Source: Paracoccidioides lutzii Pb01
Lineage: Eukaryota; Ascomycota; Eurotiomycetes; Onygenales; Ajellomycetaceae
Length of the DNA stretch: 64,000 nucleotides
Direction: 5' to 3'
Assembly: GCF_000150705.2 (NCBI RefSeq)
Contig: NW_015440957.1
Span: 898,621 to 962,620 of the forward strand
In this document: positions 34,243-46,225 of the stretch, piece by piece
Layout: each line of letters begins with the position of its first letter
Numbering within the stretch: position 1 is the stretch's first letter
Translations under genes and position numbers: made by a program
The notes under the pieces: model-generated
Databases searched by the model: none
Told to the model about the DNA's origin: nothing
What the model saw: the letters and a program-made list of their open reading frames with translations, nothing else

Positions 34243-35575
34243 TGATAACGATAACAGCTCCTACTACTCCTACCAATTCGCCCAAGCTGGTATGGGCATA
34301 AAGTCATATTCGCCAGGAATAACACCTCAGCCTCAGATTGTAATTATGCAGCGGATTAACCAACCGACCGTGATCAACCTAAGAAACAGGCTACCCTAAT
34401 TAAGGCAGATGATCGAATCTCGAACCAACATCATGATGCGAGTTCACAGGGAAAGGTCGTTTTCCTTTTTTTCCATTTTTTTCCATTTAATAAACTTGGC
34501 TTGGCGTATTAGCTTTAGATCGAGGAGAAATGAAACAAACGAATGTATCAGGAATAATATTAGGCGCACTCTTCTCTATGTTTTCAGTTTTGCTTTCCAA
34601 CGTTACTGCCACTTAATCTGTGTTAAGGGTTTTCCTATTTCTGTTTTATTTTATCTTTTCTTTTTCCAACGGAAGCATTGTGGATATGCCTTAGATTTAA
34701 GAGCGAACATTTTGGGCATCTACACAATTTCTGCTAGCACAGGGTTTTCTCATCTTTTAGGGGTTCCTTGCTTATTACAGTAATAGTACCTGAATGTATC
34801 ATCCTGTCATTTTTGGACTTTCTATATTTCAGCCTCCTCTCTTTGGGTTTTTCTTCCAATGGCCCTCCATCCACACCCAGTGGGGCGAACACAGAAGAGA
34901 CTCCATCTATATTCTGAACGGAGTTGGAGAGTTCCGGTTTGAAAATCTGAACTTAATTCAGCTCGTGGCTTTGAATTTGCAAGTATTTGTCAAACATCAG
35001 CCTATTCAAATTATTAAATAGTTGCAGATAGCTGAACTAAGGCTTGAAAGTTCAAAAATAAGAGTCGATAAGCCATATAACCAGGTGGACGCATTTAAGG
35101 TCTAAAGTCTGCCTACGAAATGAACTTGAAACTAAATGGAGGGCGAAATTAAGGGGAGGTAAAATCATTCTGGAGGATTTGGTTGTCTACCACATAAAAG
35201 ATATTGAAAAACTTGCGTGATCACTTTCGCATTACCCAAACTCTAATATCGGAAATGGCACACGCGCTGATTTTGGTGGCTGTAAACTGCACGGATATCA
35301 TTCAGCGACCATCTTGCCGGAGTTGGCAGTGATTTAATTTACTCAGAGATGAATAAACTTACTACACATAGAAGCCAGAAAGAAGAGAAGGGGACAAAAC
35401 ACAACATGCAGAAATGGAAAGAATTGCAGCCCTGTGCGACAGTGAGAAGCAAAGACAACATTACAAAAGTCTGACTCTTTATTTATCTCAATGAAACCGA
35501 ACAAGGATAAGGTAAATTAAAAGAACAAAATTTTCAGGTTTCTAGTATTATTCAAGAAAAAATTAAATAAAATAA

Positions 35576-35608
<33 letters not shown>

Positions 35609-36057
35609 AGAAAAATAGAAAAATATAAATAAAAAATAATAGCAGTGGCAGTAAAAGGGAAAAGAGACAAAAGAACTTGGCCTTTGGCAAACTCATCAGT
35701 CAGCAGCGCTGAAATGCATTTCAATCAATAATAAGAACAAGGGCGACGTAATAACAGCAGTATTCATATCAGCGATTGGAAATCAGGACCAAAACACCAG
35801 AAAAACAAAAGAAAAGAAAAGGAGGAGCCGTATTTTCCATCCCAGGAGCTTCATTATACATAGAGGACAGGCAAGGAAAGGGGAGATGAGATGCTGTCGG
35901 TTGGTCGGTAGTTTGATTAACCTGTTTATACCTTAACATTTCTAGGCAGAAACGAAGAGTTTCAGTTGGTTCAAGTGGGAGTCTAATAGAAATTAGGATA
36001 GATGAAATAATGTTGTTTGCGTTGAGAAAGGGAGTGGTAGACTTGTTGGTTCAGCTG
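34243..36057. other. Convergent intergenic region between DER1 and EMP70
   Basis: About 1.8 kb without a supported gene. The open frames at 34055-34399, 34409-34783 and 34794-35021 have no recognisable motif. An A-rich AAATA/AAAAT simple repeat lies at about 35565-35640. Both flanking 3' UTRs presumably end here. Confidence 0.55.
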
Positions 36058-38626
36058 CTAGTCAACTTTTGCAGAGCTGTGATATTTACATTTTGTTAGC
36101 ATTCACAACGGAAACGAAATTGCAACTGCAGAGGGTGGGAAGTGGGGAGCTCAGAAAAACGGTAAATATGAAAGTAATACCTGTATATACGGCGAATAAA
36201 TGCATAGGCAGACAGAAACCCAACGGTGCCTGTTAATAGGCCATACACAGCGCAACCGAGGAAGCTGTAGCTAAAGAATAACAGACTTGAGACAAACCCG
36301 CGGACATGGAGTTTGGCGTAGTAGTACCATATGCAGTACATGAAGATCCAAAATGCACTGCTCCCGCCTGTAAAGAAGCTTTGCCACCACCAGTGGTGAT
36401 TCTAATAGCGAGAAGAGGCGTTCAGTAGAGGTTGCGGACTCAAACGGGTGAAATGGTAATCAGGGGGGAGCCAAAAAAAGGGGGGGGGGGGAAAGGAAAC
36501 TTACTTCACCGCATAATCGGTCGTATGTCGCAATGATTGTAACTTCGGCGACAGTAATGATTAAAATCGTGCATACCACACTGAAGTATCCAAATACATA
36601 GTAGTATCCGCTCTTGTCCTGGAGAAGGTTCCTGAAGACGAAAAGCAGCTCGACAAAAAGTACAGCGAACGGCCCAAGTCCGGTAAGAAGAGTCCCGGAT
36701 ACAGATCTCAGATACCAGGATTGAGGTGGAATCTGTCTTGGAATTGCGTTCGTTCGTGTTGGATGGTCCCAGGGTTTCACCCGCATATATCCAACCCAGC
36801 TACCGATATAGACGAGGGGGACCTGGATAAGGAACCAGAGAGCAGCCAAGCCAACAAGAGTGCCAAATGGCAGGGCGGTGCTGGACGCCTGAGCCCACAC
36901 GAAAAGGTTCAAAAAGAAAATTAGGCAAAAGAGTAGTCCTGGGAATAAAAGGGCAGTCTGTAAGGAGAATTTTAGCATTGGGTACACACCCACACATCCA
37001 TTGCACAAAAAAAATAAAGATAAAAACGAAAAAGAAAAAAGGAAAAAGGAAAAGAAAAGAAAAGAAAATTGTTAGACTTACAATCATGGTGTTTTTCCAC
37101 CAGTTTTGTCCGCCAAATGTCTTGTAAAGTCTTCCAGAAAAGTAACCAGAGAATAAGCCTGCGAAAACAAAAAGTCCTACGCCTACACTAATAAAGCCAC
37201 CGCGAAAACTTGGGTTTAGCACTCCAAAGCAGCTCAATATCAGGAGGATGGTCGCCATGAAAAGTAGTTGCATCCCTGATCCAACGAGGGGTGCAAGCAA
37301 TCCACTATATTCTGGTGTGCGAAAGACATCTCCATGTAGAAGTTTCCACCCGGCGACATCCTCGAGCTCATCTTCGGAATCGAGTTCGTCTGCTTCCGCG
37401 TCGCTAAGAAGCCCGTTGGGTGACTTTTCTCCAGATTTTGGAGTTCTGGATCCACTTTTGGATTTGCGGTGCCTCAATTTGATCTTTCCCTCCTCCATCG
37501 ATACATCTCTACGACCCTTTACGTCTCCTTGAACCGTTCTACTCCATATTACGAACACTGTGACACCTAGCATTCCAGATATTATTAAGGAATTCAAGAT
37601 TGCCAGCCAGTGAGTCATATTGCCTTCTCCTTGGTTATTGAAATATAAATCCCACCGATTCGACCACTCGACTGTGTCTTCTTTCCGGAAGTAGACGGAA
37701 TAGGTGTATGGGATGGAGAGGGTGGCACCATCATCTTCATCCACGTCGTCTTCCGGGAGGTAAGATGCGCCAGGGTATTGTTGTGCGAGCCTTGTGTTAT
37801 TTGGGGTAAGATATAATTCCAAGCCAGCATGGTCACCTTGGACTCTTTTAGGACAACCGCCGTCAACCCTATCATTTGTATAGATGCTTTTGGGATGGAT
37901 CTCGAAACCCACAATCACCTTTCCACCCTGTGCACCAGCTTTACCCGGTGCTTCGCGCCAGCGGATAACAAATGTGAAGTGATTGTTTATAAAGTATCTT
38001 GCTTTGCCGTCGACTGGAGAAAAATCAAGATATCCCAGCTTGAAGCCAGTGGCATAGTATTTTTGTGACCGGTCCACAGTGACAAAACTTGTTGCACCAG
38101 GGAGGTTGTCCATAATCCACTCTGCAAGATATCCGTCGGATATGAGTTCCTTGCCCCATTTGACACCCTTGCGATCGACTTTACGAACACATAAGAACTG
38201 GCACTCGACATCTTTCCCCATCACAACATCGAAATCGGAGGTCATAATCCGGTCCCCACGAAGCACCTCGCCGAGATTGAGTGATATGCTGTGGCCGCTA
38301 CCGAAAGGAGAGCTGCCGCGTTTCTGGCCCGTGGGAGGACATACGAACGGAAGCTCGAAATATGCATACTGGAGCTGGCTGTTGTCGGAAAATATCTTAT
38401 TTACCAATACTGGGATGTCATCGCCATCCCGGTAACTTTTGGTAGAGTATCCTAAGGAAAGGAGGTTCGTGTTAGTTGTTAATGTTCGACTAAACTAGCA
38501 AAAATCTGGGTTTCGCTGAGATCTCGTACCAGGTATGTAGAAAGCTTTGGAGGTAGAAGCCAAAGCAAGCGATGCCAACGCCAATACTAGGAAGTGCATT
38601 CGTATCCGAATATCAGGGATCACCAT
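36058..38626 (-). CDS. EMP70: Transmembrane 9 superfamily protein (EMP70/TM9SF)
   Basis: A nine-span protein of Golgi and endosome membranes. Five exons on the minus strand: 38626-38530, 38451-37082, 36957-36505, 36401-36181, 36076-36058; every join is in phase and the total is about 719 residues. The first exon encodes a signal peptide (MHFLVLALASLALAS after an upstream Met) and YIPGYS/TKSYRDGDDIPV, as in the family. A long lumenal domain follows (FELPFVCPPTG, YFINNHFTF), then nine membrane segments including WWKN, TALLFPG, SYSFLGCAVYG and FIRRIY. The last exon is 19 nt and supplies the ending SSAKVD, equivalent to the KxD Golgi-retention signal of TM9SF proteins. A perfect TGCTAAC branch site precedes it. 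Which of several EMP70 paralogues this is cannot be decided here. Confidence 0.92.
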
Positions 38627-41261
38627 CTTGGACGGAGTTATGCCTCTGGCAACAACTTGGAGTGGGGAACAGAACTATGGCATAAGCGCGAAACAGCTGG
38701 TCGCTTGGCCGTTACTTATCCAGGGTAGACCAGTCAGTGTTCTGTAATGTATAGAGCTTTTGGCTCCGCGGCAGTAAAGAGCGTAATTGGCACAGAGTAC
38801 CTATAGGATTAGGATTAGGACTGAGAGTGGTGCAGAGGACAAATGTTCCAGATGAAGATGAGGACATCCACTTTTTATCTTAACAAGCTTGGAGAGAGAC
38901 CCCATGCCCTGCAGTAGAGCGCAGGACCTAGGGCTAAATTTAACAATTAAGAAAGAAGGGTCAATGGTATCAAGAAAAATGCCACACAGCTATCGTGTGA
39001 ATGGTTACCTTGACACTGTGGAGAGTGGGAAATATGAGAAGCGGGTGATTAACTGGCTAGAAATCGGATGTGAAGTTCAGGAGTTCAGCCACTGTCGTTC
39101 CCCCGGCCAAGCCAGGCCGTTGGTGACACTTTGCCCGATCAGGCTAGGCCTGCCGTTTATAGTATATAAATATTTTTTTAAAATCGAATTGACATTTAAC
39201 GACTTTCGACGATCGACGACAGCCCCATGCAAAACAACCGAGGACAGATGGTTCAGAATTCCAACTCTCGAGTGGTTGGATAGAAGATTACGCTATGTGA
39301 CCTCTTTGCAATCAAATGGGTTTGACATGAAGATATATTTTGGAAACAATTTGGGTAAGCCGTCTGATGATCTCTGCCGCCCAAGTGGTTAACTAACTCT
39401 CATTCACAAATCAACCTCCAATAAGTTGCCCTAAATTTCCCTGTTGCAATATCCCGAGGAGAATACGGAGAAGTTCCCTATTCCAATGTCGACGCCGTGC
39501 TTCGATATGTCCAGTTTCCTGAGATATCCACAAGAGTTCCATGGCGTTGTTTGTGGCAAACCGTGGAGCACTTTTGCTCTCCAATAGGTATATCCCCATC
39601 CACTTGCTGCATATATGATGCAAAAGTCACTGCTCGAAATTAACCTGCAGCCAATGGCTTCTTTTTAAACTCCACTTCTATTACTTTTTCATTGAAGCCC
39701 TTGCAGTCTGGGGACCATTTCCCTGGGTAGCGTAGAGCTGCATCACCCACAGTAACAAAATCAGAAGAGCGGATTTGAATCGACTCATATTAATACGGGG
39801 GTTTGTGCAAATGCCCAATCATATTCCCAGTTAATTTAGCGCTGATGAGATGTGAGAGTCTCTTTAAATATGCTAAGGGAGAAACCAGACTATTTAACCA
39901 AATCTCTCACTCAAACGTTATGATGAACAAACATATGTATATATCGAGGTGAATACCCCCAGTTTTGCTGACCAACTCTCAAAGGTTCCAAAGATCCATA
40001 TAAAGCAGAAGTAGCCACAGTTCGAAAGGTAAAACTCAAAAATTCAAAAATTCAAAAAAAAAAAAAAAATTCACCTGAAGGCCTTCATCTGAAGTTGCAT
40101 TCCATTCATCGTCTATCCCTTCTCTTTACCCCACACCAAAACATTGGTAATGTTAAGCCGAGTTGGTGGCACCCGCGATATTGAGTTTGGAGTTAGTTAC
40201 CCTGTGGGCCGTGAAGACACCGTCCCATGAAACTGAAAAAGTCCTTGCTGTGGGGTTACTCTCAGATGTATTTAGGCATTCTTTTCATCAGCAGCTGTTT
40301 ATGCCTATGGGCACGTTGACGCACACCTCAGCTTCTGTTCTTGGATCAAGATCGTTGCTCTTCATGGCTTTGGGTTTGGTCGGTTTATTTAAGAGGACTG
40401 AAAATCTTGCCTTGCATGTCTCTATTTACACGGTAAATATGCGAAGAGGAATCGTTCAAATTTCGGTGAGACCCTTTCTAATTCCCTATTCAGACTTTGC
40501 GCTGGCCTACGCAATTCCAAAGAATGATATAGAACCGGCTGGGAATGGTATTCTGATCCCATTTCCCTTTGGCCGAAGATGTGTACTTTGTTTTCCTCTT
40601 GCGTGTATCCGTCCCTATTTATGGTTCTATCCATTCCATATCATCCACCGTTTGAGATCACATGCCGTAATCCCCATTGTTTTGATAGTTAACTATTGTG
40701 GATTTCGAGTTAATATATCCAATGTCCCGACATTGGACGGGACTATTTATTATTTATTTATCCTCCCAAAGTTATGGCTGACATCTACAATGGGGCGCTT
40801 GTTTAACTAACTCTCCTTGACACATGGGTAGCTTAGAAATCTCTTCCCACCGACGGTTAACTATAACTAACTATTTAGCCGAACAGGAAAATCATTGTCA
40901 AACACTGAGCCAAAGATCTTCGACGGCATGGAATTGTGTCGAATATGCAACCCACACACTCCACGACCTGGTAGATCTTCAAGAGGAAATATCCACGGCA
41001 GAATCCAATGCATTCAAATCCCTAGTGTTGGATATTTATAATCACCAATACACAATGATTTATCCAGACAAAACCCTTCCCGTTGTTTAAATAATGTCGC
41101 CAATAACTACTGATGCCTGTGAGCACAGAATCAGTATTCAATTGCAATCATTCCAGCAGGATAATAATAACATTTGTTCGGATGATGACCTCCAAAAAGC
41201 TATTCATGTAAAAGACCATCCCAACCATTACTAGGTGTGCGAGGACTGACTTTGTTATAGA
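38627..41261. other. Gene-poor region
   Basis: About 2.6 kb with no gene I can support. It begins with the EMP70 promoter. Two moderately long frames (38889-39392, 167 codons; 40163-40810, 215 codons) were examined; neither has a recognisable motif or a homologous look. A short A run lies near 40056-40069. The region resembles decayed or spacer DNA. Confidence 0.45.
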
Positions 41262-42355
41262 ACAGGTGCAACGGGATATATTGGCGGAAGTGTGCTAGAA
41301 GCCATCGTTCATAAATTCCCAACGTTCCAGATATCGGCCCTTCTGCGAACTATTTCGCCAGAGTTCAAAGAAAGATAGCTACCCCGCAATTCATGTTATC
41401 AGAGGAACTTTCAACGATGCAGACGAGATTGCACCGGCATCTGAAGAGGCTGACATAGTAATCCGTATGACAATGCCCCATCTATCTTTCTATATATACA
41501 TGCGTATTTGGATTCTTTTAAAAGAGCTATTGACTGAAACGTTTTTATTTTGGACACTGGCGACATTGACCACGAAGGTTGAGCCAACGCCATTCTGTTA
41601 GGACTCTCCAGAAAAACCAGCCCAGGCTTCCTGATTCCCCTAACGGGAACCGGGTGCATTTTTGATCACCTAGAAAATTAGTGGGATGGTAAACCCAACA
41701 CGAAAATCTGGTCAGATATTGATGATATCCAGAGAATGTATGACCTTCCGGACACTGCTCTTCACCATGCCATCGACCGGCGTATCATGGACGCATCCAA
41801 TGAAGTGATTAAGACTATCAGCATCTGTCCTCCGGACATCTACGGGCGAGGTACTGGTGTTGGGGGCAGGGCGGATGTCTGGAGGACTTTATGGCGGACC
41901 AAGGAGTCTTTCTATGTTGGGGCGGGCGAGAATCCCCGCGCTGTCACGCACCCGAATGATGTAGTTGATTTGTTTCTGCTTGTGCTTGAAAATATTATTT
42001 TGAAGCGTGGCGAGGATCTTAAGTTTGGGAAGGAGCTGAAGATAAAACACTCCCTTACTGTTAACATGGCTCCTCTGACAAAACATAGCGTTTCTATTTC
42101 GCCGTTGCAGACGAAATCAGATGGAAAGATGCTGCTGAAGCCATTTGTCGGATGGGCATCGAGCAGGGCTGGCTACAGGTCGATGCCATAACTGCATTCT
42201 ACGATGAAAAATGCTTCCGGGAAATTTTTGAACCCGGATGGCTAGGTTTTGTATCTCTGGGCGTCAGACAGCTAGGCTGGAAACCGCGTGCGCCTGACTT
42301 TTGGACTGTGCTTCCGGCCGATGTTGAAAGAGCTGTGGCCCAAATGAAACGGTAA
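41262..42355 (+). pseudogene. NAD-dependent epimerase/dehydratase family pseudogene
   Basis: The Rossmann nucleotide-binding start TGATGYIGGSVLEAI is readable from about 41262, followed by ISALLRTISPEF. There is then a TAG and a frame change near 41375-41380. The next block (RGTFNDADEIAP) leads to a donor-like GTATGA near 41465, but the expected acceptor near 41548 has no AG. The following segment (TGDIDHEG, then NAILLGLSRKTSPGF) is broken by TGA near 41588 and TAG near 41680. From 41736 a long block continues (YDLPDTALHHAIDRR, SICPPDIYGRG, VGAGENPRAVTH), and the C-terminus reads ...WKPRAPDFWTVLPADVERAVAQMKR to a stop at 42353-42355. Two premature stops, a frameshift and a lost splice site make a functional product very unlikely. 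No first exon is seen. Confidence 0.85.
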
Positions 42356-44122
42356 TAGAGGCCTTATAGGGAAGGTATTTTAAGCACATCTAGGTTATTT
42401 CCCCTGGATAGAAGAGGGAGAAGGGAAAGTGGGGCACTGCTGATAGGATTTAGTGGTTTTCGTGCTGAGTCTGTCTTCTAATTTCCCCCAAAGTTCGATT
42501 GAGAGACACTGCATTCATTGCATGACTGAAACTGGTCCATCCAATATATCTTTTAAAGTCAGAAATACTGAAATAATCAGATTTGCTCACGGGGGTATTG
42601 AGGAGTCAATTATCCACAGGTATTTCTCTGCACTTTATATATTTATGCTGTGTGATGTTAGCAGCGAGAACAAGGTGAGTGTGGTATAATGTATATTAAT
42701 ATGTACTCGATTGAGAGTTGCTAATTAAGTGTCCGTCCCCTTTTTTGATGTACGGAAATGGGCACCGGCCTGATATTATGTTAGATGATTGAGTAAACAA
42801 CATATATATATATATATATATGAATCAGAAAACACTGGTACTCCGTGGTATTCTCACAGTTGAAGCATAGATATCCGTGGCTACAGACACAGTAGGAGAG
42901 TTTCGGAGCGGAATTGAATCAGTATTCTTCGGCAATTTCTTGCCCAAATTTCAATGCCATTTTTGAACGCCATGATAAATAATTTCACGATCAATCCACT
43001 CCCGTTCCACTAAGGTTATCTCGGCCATTTTTCTGTAACTTTGTTATTTTAATTAGTTAACAAACATTGTTAACCGGGTTTTCAGAAGCCAACGGCTTGG
43101 CTTTTAGCTAAGTATTTTATTTAAACAATCATGGGAATGATCCGAACCCTGCTATGGAACCTTCATTTCTACCCGTCGGTTCCCTTATTGTGCTAACTAC
43201 AGCATGATATGGGAAATGCAGAGCTGTCCACCGACAAGGGAGCGCAGCCTTTTCTGGGTAAAGCGCTGGTCCTCTAGGGTAATTAATGATCGGATCACGA
43301 GTGTGTCTGTCTATTATTACAATGATAAATTTGGCAAAAGATATCGAATCCGAGGGCTTTATTTTAGCGGTTCTTTAGTGATTTTGACGTTGGGGATATG
43401 GACTGTCAATATTTCAAATATAAGTATAACTATACAACTACCATTCTCCCATTTTGTATTACGGCACAAAACGCGATAAATCATATTAGGGTATTTTGGC
43501 CCGGCATCCCAGGCGAATATCTCGTTACTACTCTCGCCAGCAATGGAGGTAATTACTGTGCTTCCCTTTGGCCACTCAGGGTGCGCCTGTTTCGAGTCTC
43601 TTCAATGACTAGCAAGTAAGTGTGGTGAATGTTGCTTAGCCAGATATGGCTTTCACGAAATGGTATTGATACCATGGCGTTAATAGAGCGCTATGAAATT
43701 ACACCGATTTTTTAGAGGAATTGGTCCATCATAATTTTACGGATGGAAGAACAGAAAGGGACAACTGTATGCTAATCACAGTGCTAGTTGGTAATGATAG
43801 GAAGGAAAATTCATTGTTCGTATGTCATTAACGAGCTACATCCAATGTGTGGAGAGGATAGGAAACCAAATGTTAAGGCATATTGAAGGCAGAAGCTTAA
43901 AGACCCCATCAATATTTTGACTACATGGCGCAACAGAAATTTATAGATTTCACAACAGTTGCAAAGCAACTTAATTCCCCCTTAGTCGGGGATTGGGGAT
44001 CGAGATAACATTACCACACAGGAAAAAGCCAGGGATAACAAAGAAAACAAAAATTTGTCAATACTAAACCGCGCTTCCTTCATTCATCGTGGGGAAATGG
44101 AGAAAGAAAATAAAGAAAATCC
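42356..44122. other. Intergenic region with TA microsatellite
   Basis: About 1.8 kb with no supported gene. A (TA)n microsatellite lies at about 42799-42822. Frames at 42453-42689, 43204-43479 and 43398-43619 have no recognisable motif. The last part is the 3' side of DSK2. Confidence 0.55.
42799..42822. repeat. (TA)n microsatellite
   Basis: About twelve AT/TA dinucleotide units in a row. Confidence 0.85.
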
Positions 44123-45638
44123 TCATGATGGATGCGAAAGTAAATATTCAATAGCTCCCTGCACACTCCCACCTGTCCTTCTCAACGCCTCAACGTTCCG
44201 CTCGAATTCATGAAAGCCCATCTCGTTTAGTTGCCGTAGTTGCTCCGCATATATTTCTTCCGGTGGTCGGGTATCTTGAGGAGCTGGGCTACTGGTGCCT
44301 GGGCCCCTAAGTAGGGCTGCAAGCGCGTTGGCGCCTGGATCTGTGCCGGCCGCAGGGATTTGGCCACCGCCGCCTATCAACTGTAACATCTGTGAGAGCA
44401 GAGCGGGGTCTTGGAGGAATGGGTTGTTTTGTAGGTTTGAGAAGGGGTTGGAGGGGTTTTGGGGTTGTTGTTGCTGCTGTTGCTGTTGATTTGGGTTGGT
44501 TGGATTGGCTCCAGGTTGGCCGAAGAGTGCAGGGTTAAATAATGATGCGAACGGGTTTGGTGGTGGGTTAGATCCAGTAGTTCCCTCCTGAGTTGTTCCT
44601 GTATTATTGTTATCGCCAGCTGGCGTTTGTAAAGGAGGCATTGCGCCAAATGGGGGAGGGGCACCGAAGAGAGCGGCAAATGGATTTGCAGCGGCACCAC
44701 CTCCTTGAGCGCCTGGCATACCAAACATATTGAATAGATTTTGGGTATCGTTGGTGGCAGTTGCAGATGGGTTCTCATTTTGGCTACTACGATTTTCCTC
44801 GGGTGTCGTATTCGTTATTCCAGGGGCGGGAAATGCGCTGCCACCGCCAAACCCTCCGCCACGATCCAACCCCATAGCTCTCTGCATTTGCGTCATTTGG
44901 CGGATGGCATTCGGGTCTGTCAACATTCGGCGGAATGCTGGGGACTGCATCATTTGGCGAACACTCGGTCCCATTTCCCGCAGCATTGGGTTTTGTTGAA
45001 TCATCAAATCAACAAGTTGAGGGTTTTGCAATGCTTCATTCATCGTTGACTGGAATTGAGGGTTTTCAAGCATGTTTATCATCTCTTCTGAATCTGGAGG
45101 TGGTCCCATCTATACGAAACGTTAGCATCGTTAGATTATGTTTTGGGAGTGTGTGAAGGAGGATTTTCCAACTTACGCCACCGTCGGGTCCAAACATCCC
45201 AGCACCTGGCAACTGCGCAAATCCAGCATATCTCGCGCCTGTGAGCCCTGCTAGAGGATTATTTCCTGTGCCGGCAGCGATGTTGGTAGGCACGTTAGCC
45301 GCCAGTGTGCGGGCCTGCGCTGGCCTGTCCCCGGATGCGGTGTTTGAGCCTTGAAATGTGGGAGTTGGGCGTTGCACGGCGCTCTTTACAAGATGAATGG
45401 CATGGCCATCTTTCACTTTGTGAGTAGCTAGCGTATCGCCATCCTTGAGTACTCGACCAGAATAGATTAGACGTTGTCGTTCTGCCGGTACGTCAGCATA
45501 GTCTGCACCAGCTAGTTTTGCTTTGAGATCACCAATAGTGGTCGACGGATCCAGTGTCAGAGTGTATTTGACATCATTTGAGGATTTGACATGGAAAGTG
45601 ATGGGCGATTCCTCTGCCTTAGAACCGTCCTCCGCCAT
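44123..45638 (-). CDS. DSK2: Ubiquilin (Dsk2-like ubiquitin receptor)
   Basis: A shuttle protein that carries ubiquitinated clients to the proteasome. Two exons on the minus strand: 45638-45177 and 45109-44123, joined by a 67-bp phase-0 intron (GTAAGT...TATAG). About 482 residues. Order: ubiquitin-like domain at roughly residues 14-90 (ITFHVKSSNDVKYTLTLD, RLIYSGRVLKD), a linker, STI1-type repeats rich in Met/Gln/Asn-Pro (NPQLVDLMIQQNPMLREMG), a Gly/Pro/Asn-rich region with a poly-Gln run, and a C-terminal UBA domain with LNEMGF and GAIEYLLSHPS. Start 45638 (MAEDGSK) is preferred because it lies directly before the ubiquitin-like fold; an in-frame ATG 60 bp upstream (45698) is less likely. Divergent from RSE1. 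Confidence 0.94.
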
Positions 45639-46225
45639 GACTATTGAGAGCAAGGTGGGACGGTGGGTCGAGATTCCAAGGTTGTGTAGGGCGTTCACAA
45701 AGGCGAAGAACCAAATTCAGCGCCAAATCAAGGCGCTATCTTGTAAATATAGACCCAGAGATGTTGTGCTAGGAAGAGCTGCCTATATTCAAGTGAAGCA
45801 GCAACGAGGTGTCACTTTGAAAGTTGAAGCTGAAGTTGAAGGCGACGATATCCGGTGCCTAGTAATTATCTCCCGCCAGCCAAGACGTAGTACTGGGCCG
45901 GGTCGGCGCCACATATTACCGAAATGGAGTTCGCCTGTGCCACTAGAGTCGCATGGAACAACACCGAAACTGCACAAACCTTCGACTTCAATCAACATTT
46001 GAATCTTCCACACACAGCTGCACACGCCCACGGATATCGGCAACCTTGGAACATTCACGAAGCTGTCCTGTCCCGCTAACCAATTCCACTTGGCTAGGGA
46101 CTAACCTTGGAGGGATGTGGAGTCTCTAACACACCGATGACAATGCCATTGACCCACTGGTAGCCCGGTGTCAGATCCCTTGCAGTCGTCTGGCATAGTC
46201 ATCTCCCGGTTTCATATTGCCCAGC
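45639..46225. promoter_or_regulatory. Divergent promoter region between DSK2 and RSE1
   Basis: A region of 587 bp between two divergent starts. The frames here (45523-46002 plus and 45789-46058 minus) run opposite to each other through the same DNA and have no motif. A GAAGTTGAAGCTGAAGTTGAAGG-like triplet repeat lies near 45818-45842. Confidence 0.5.

Noticed and set aside
38889..39392. 167-codon plus-strand frame
   Set aside because: No recognisable domain, no intron signals that extend it, and composition like the surrounding spacer.
40163..40810. 215-codon plus-strand frame with hydrophobic stretches
   Set aside because: The hydrophobic runs come from TA/TC-rich DNA; no family resemblance, and a gene-poor, decayed neighbourhood.
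45639..45698. Upstream in-frame Met of DSK2 as the start
   Set aside because: The added 20 residues do not resemble the family N-terminus, whereas MAEDGSK directly precedes the ubiquitin-like fold.
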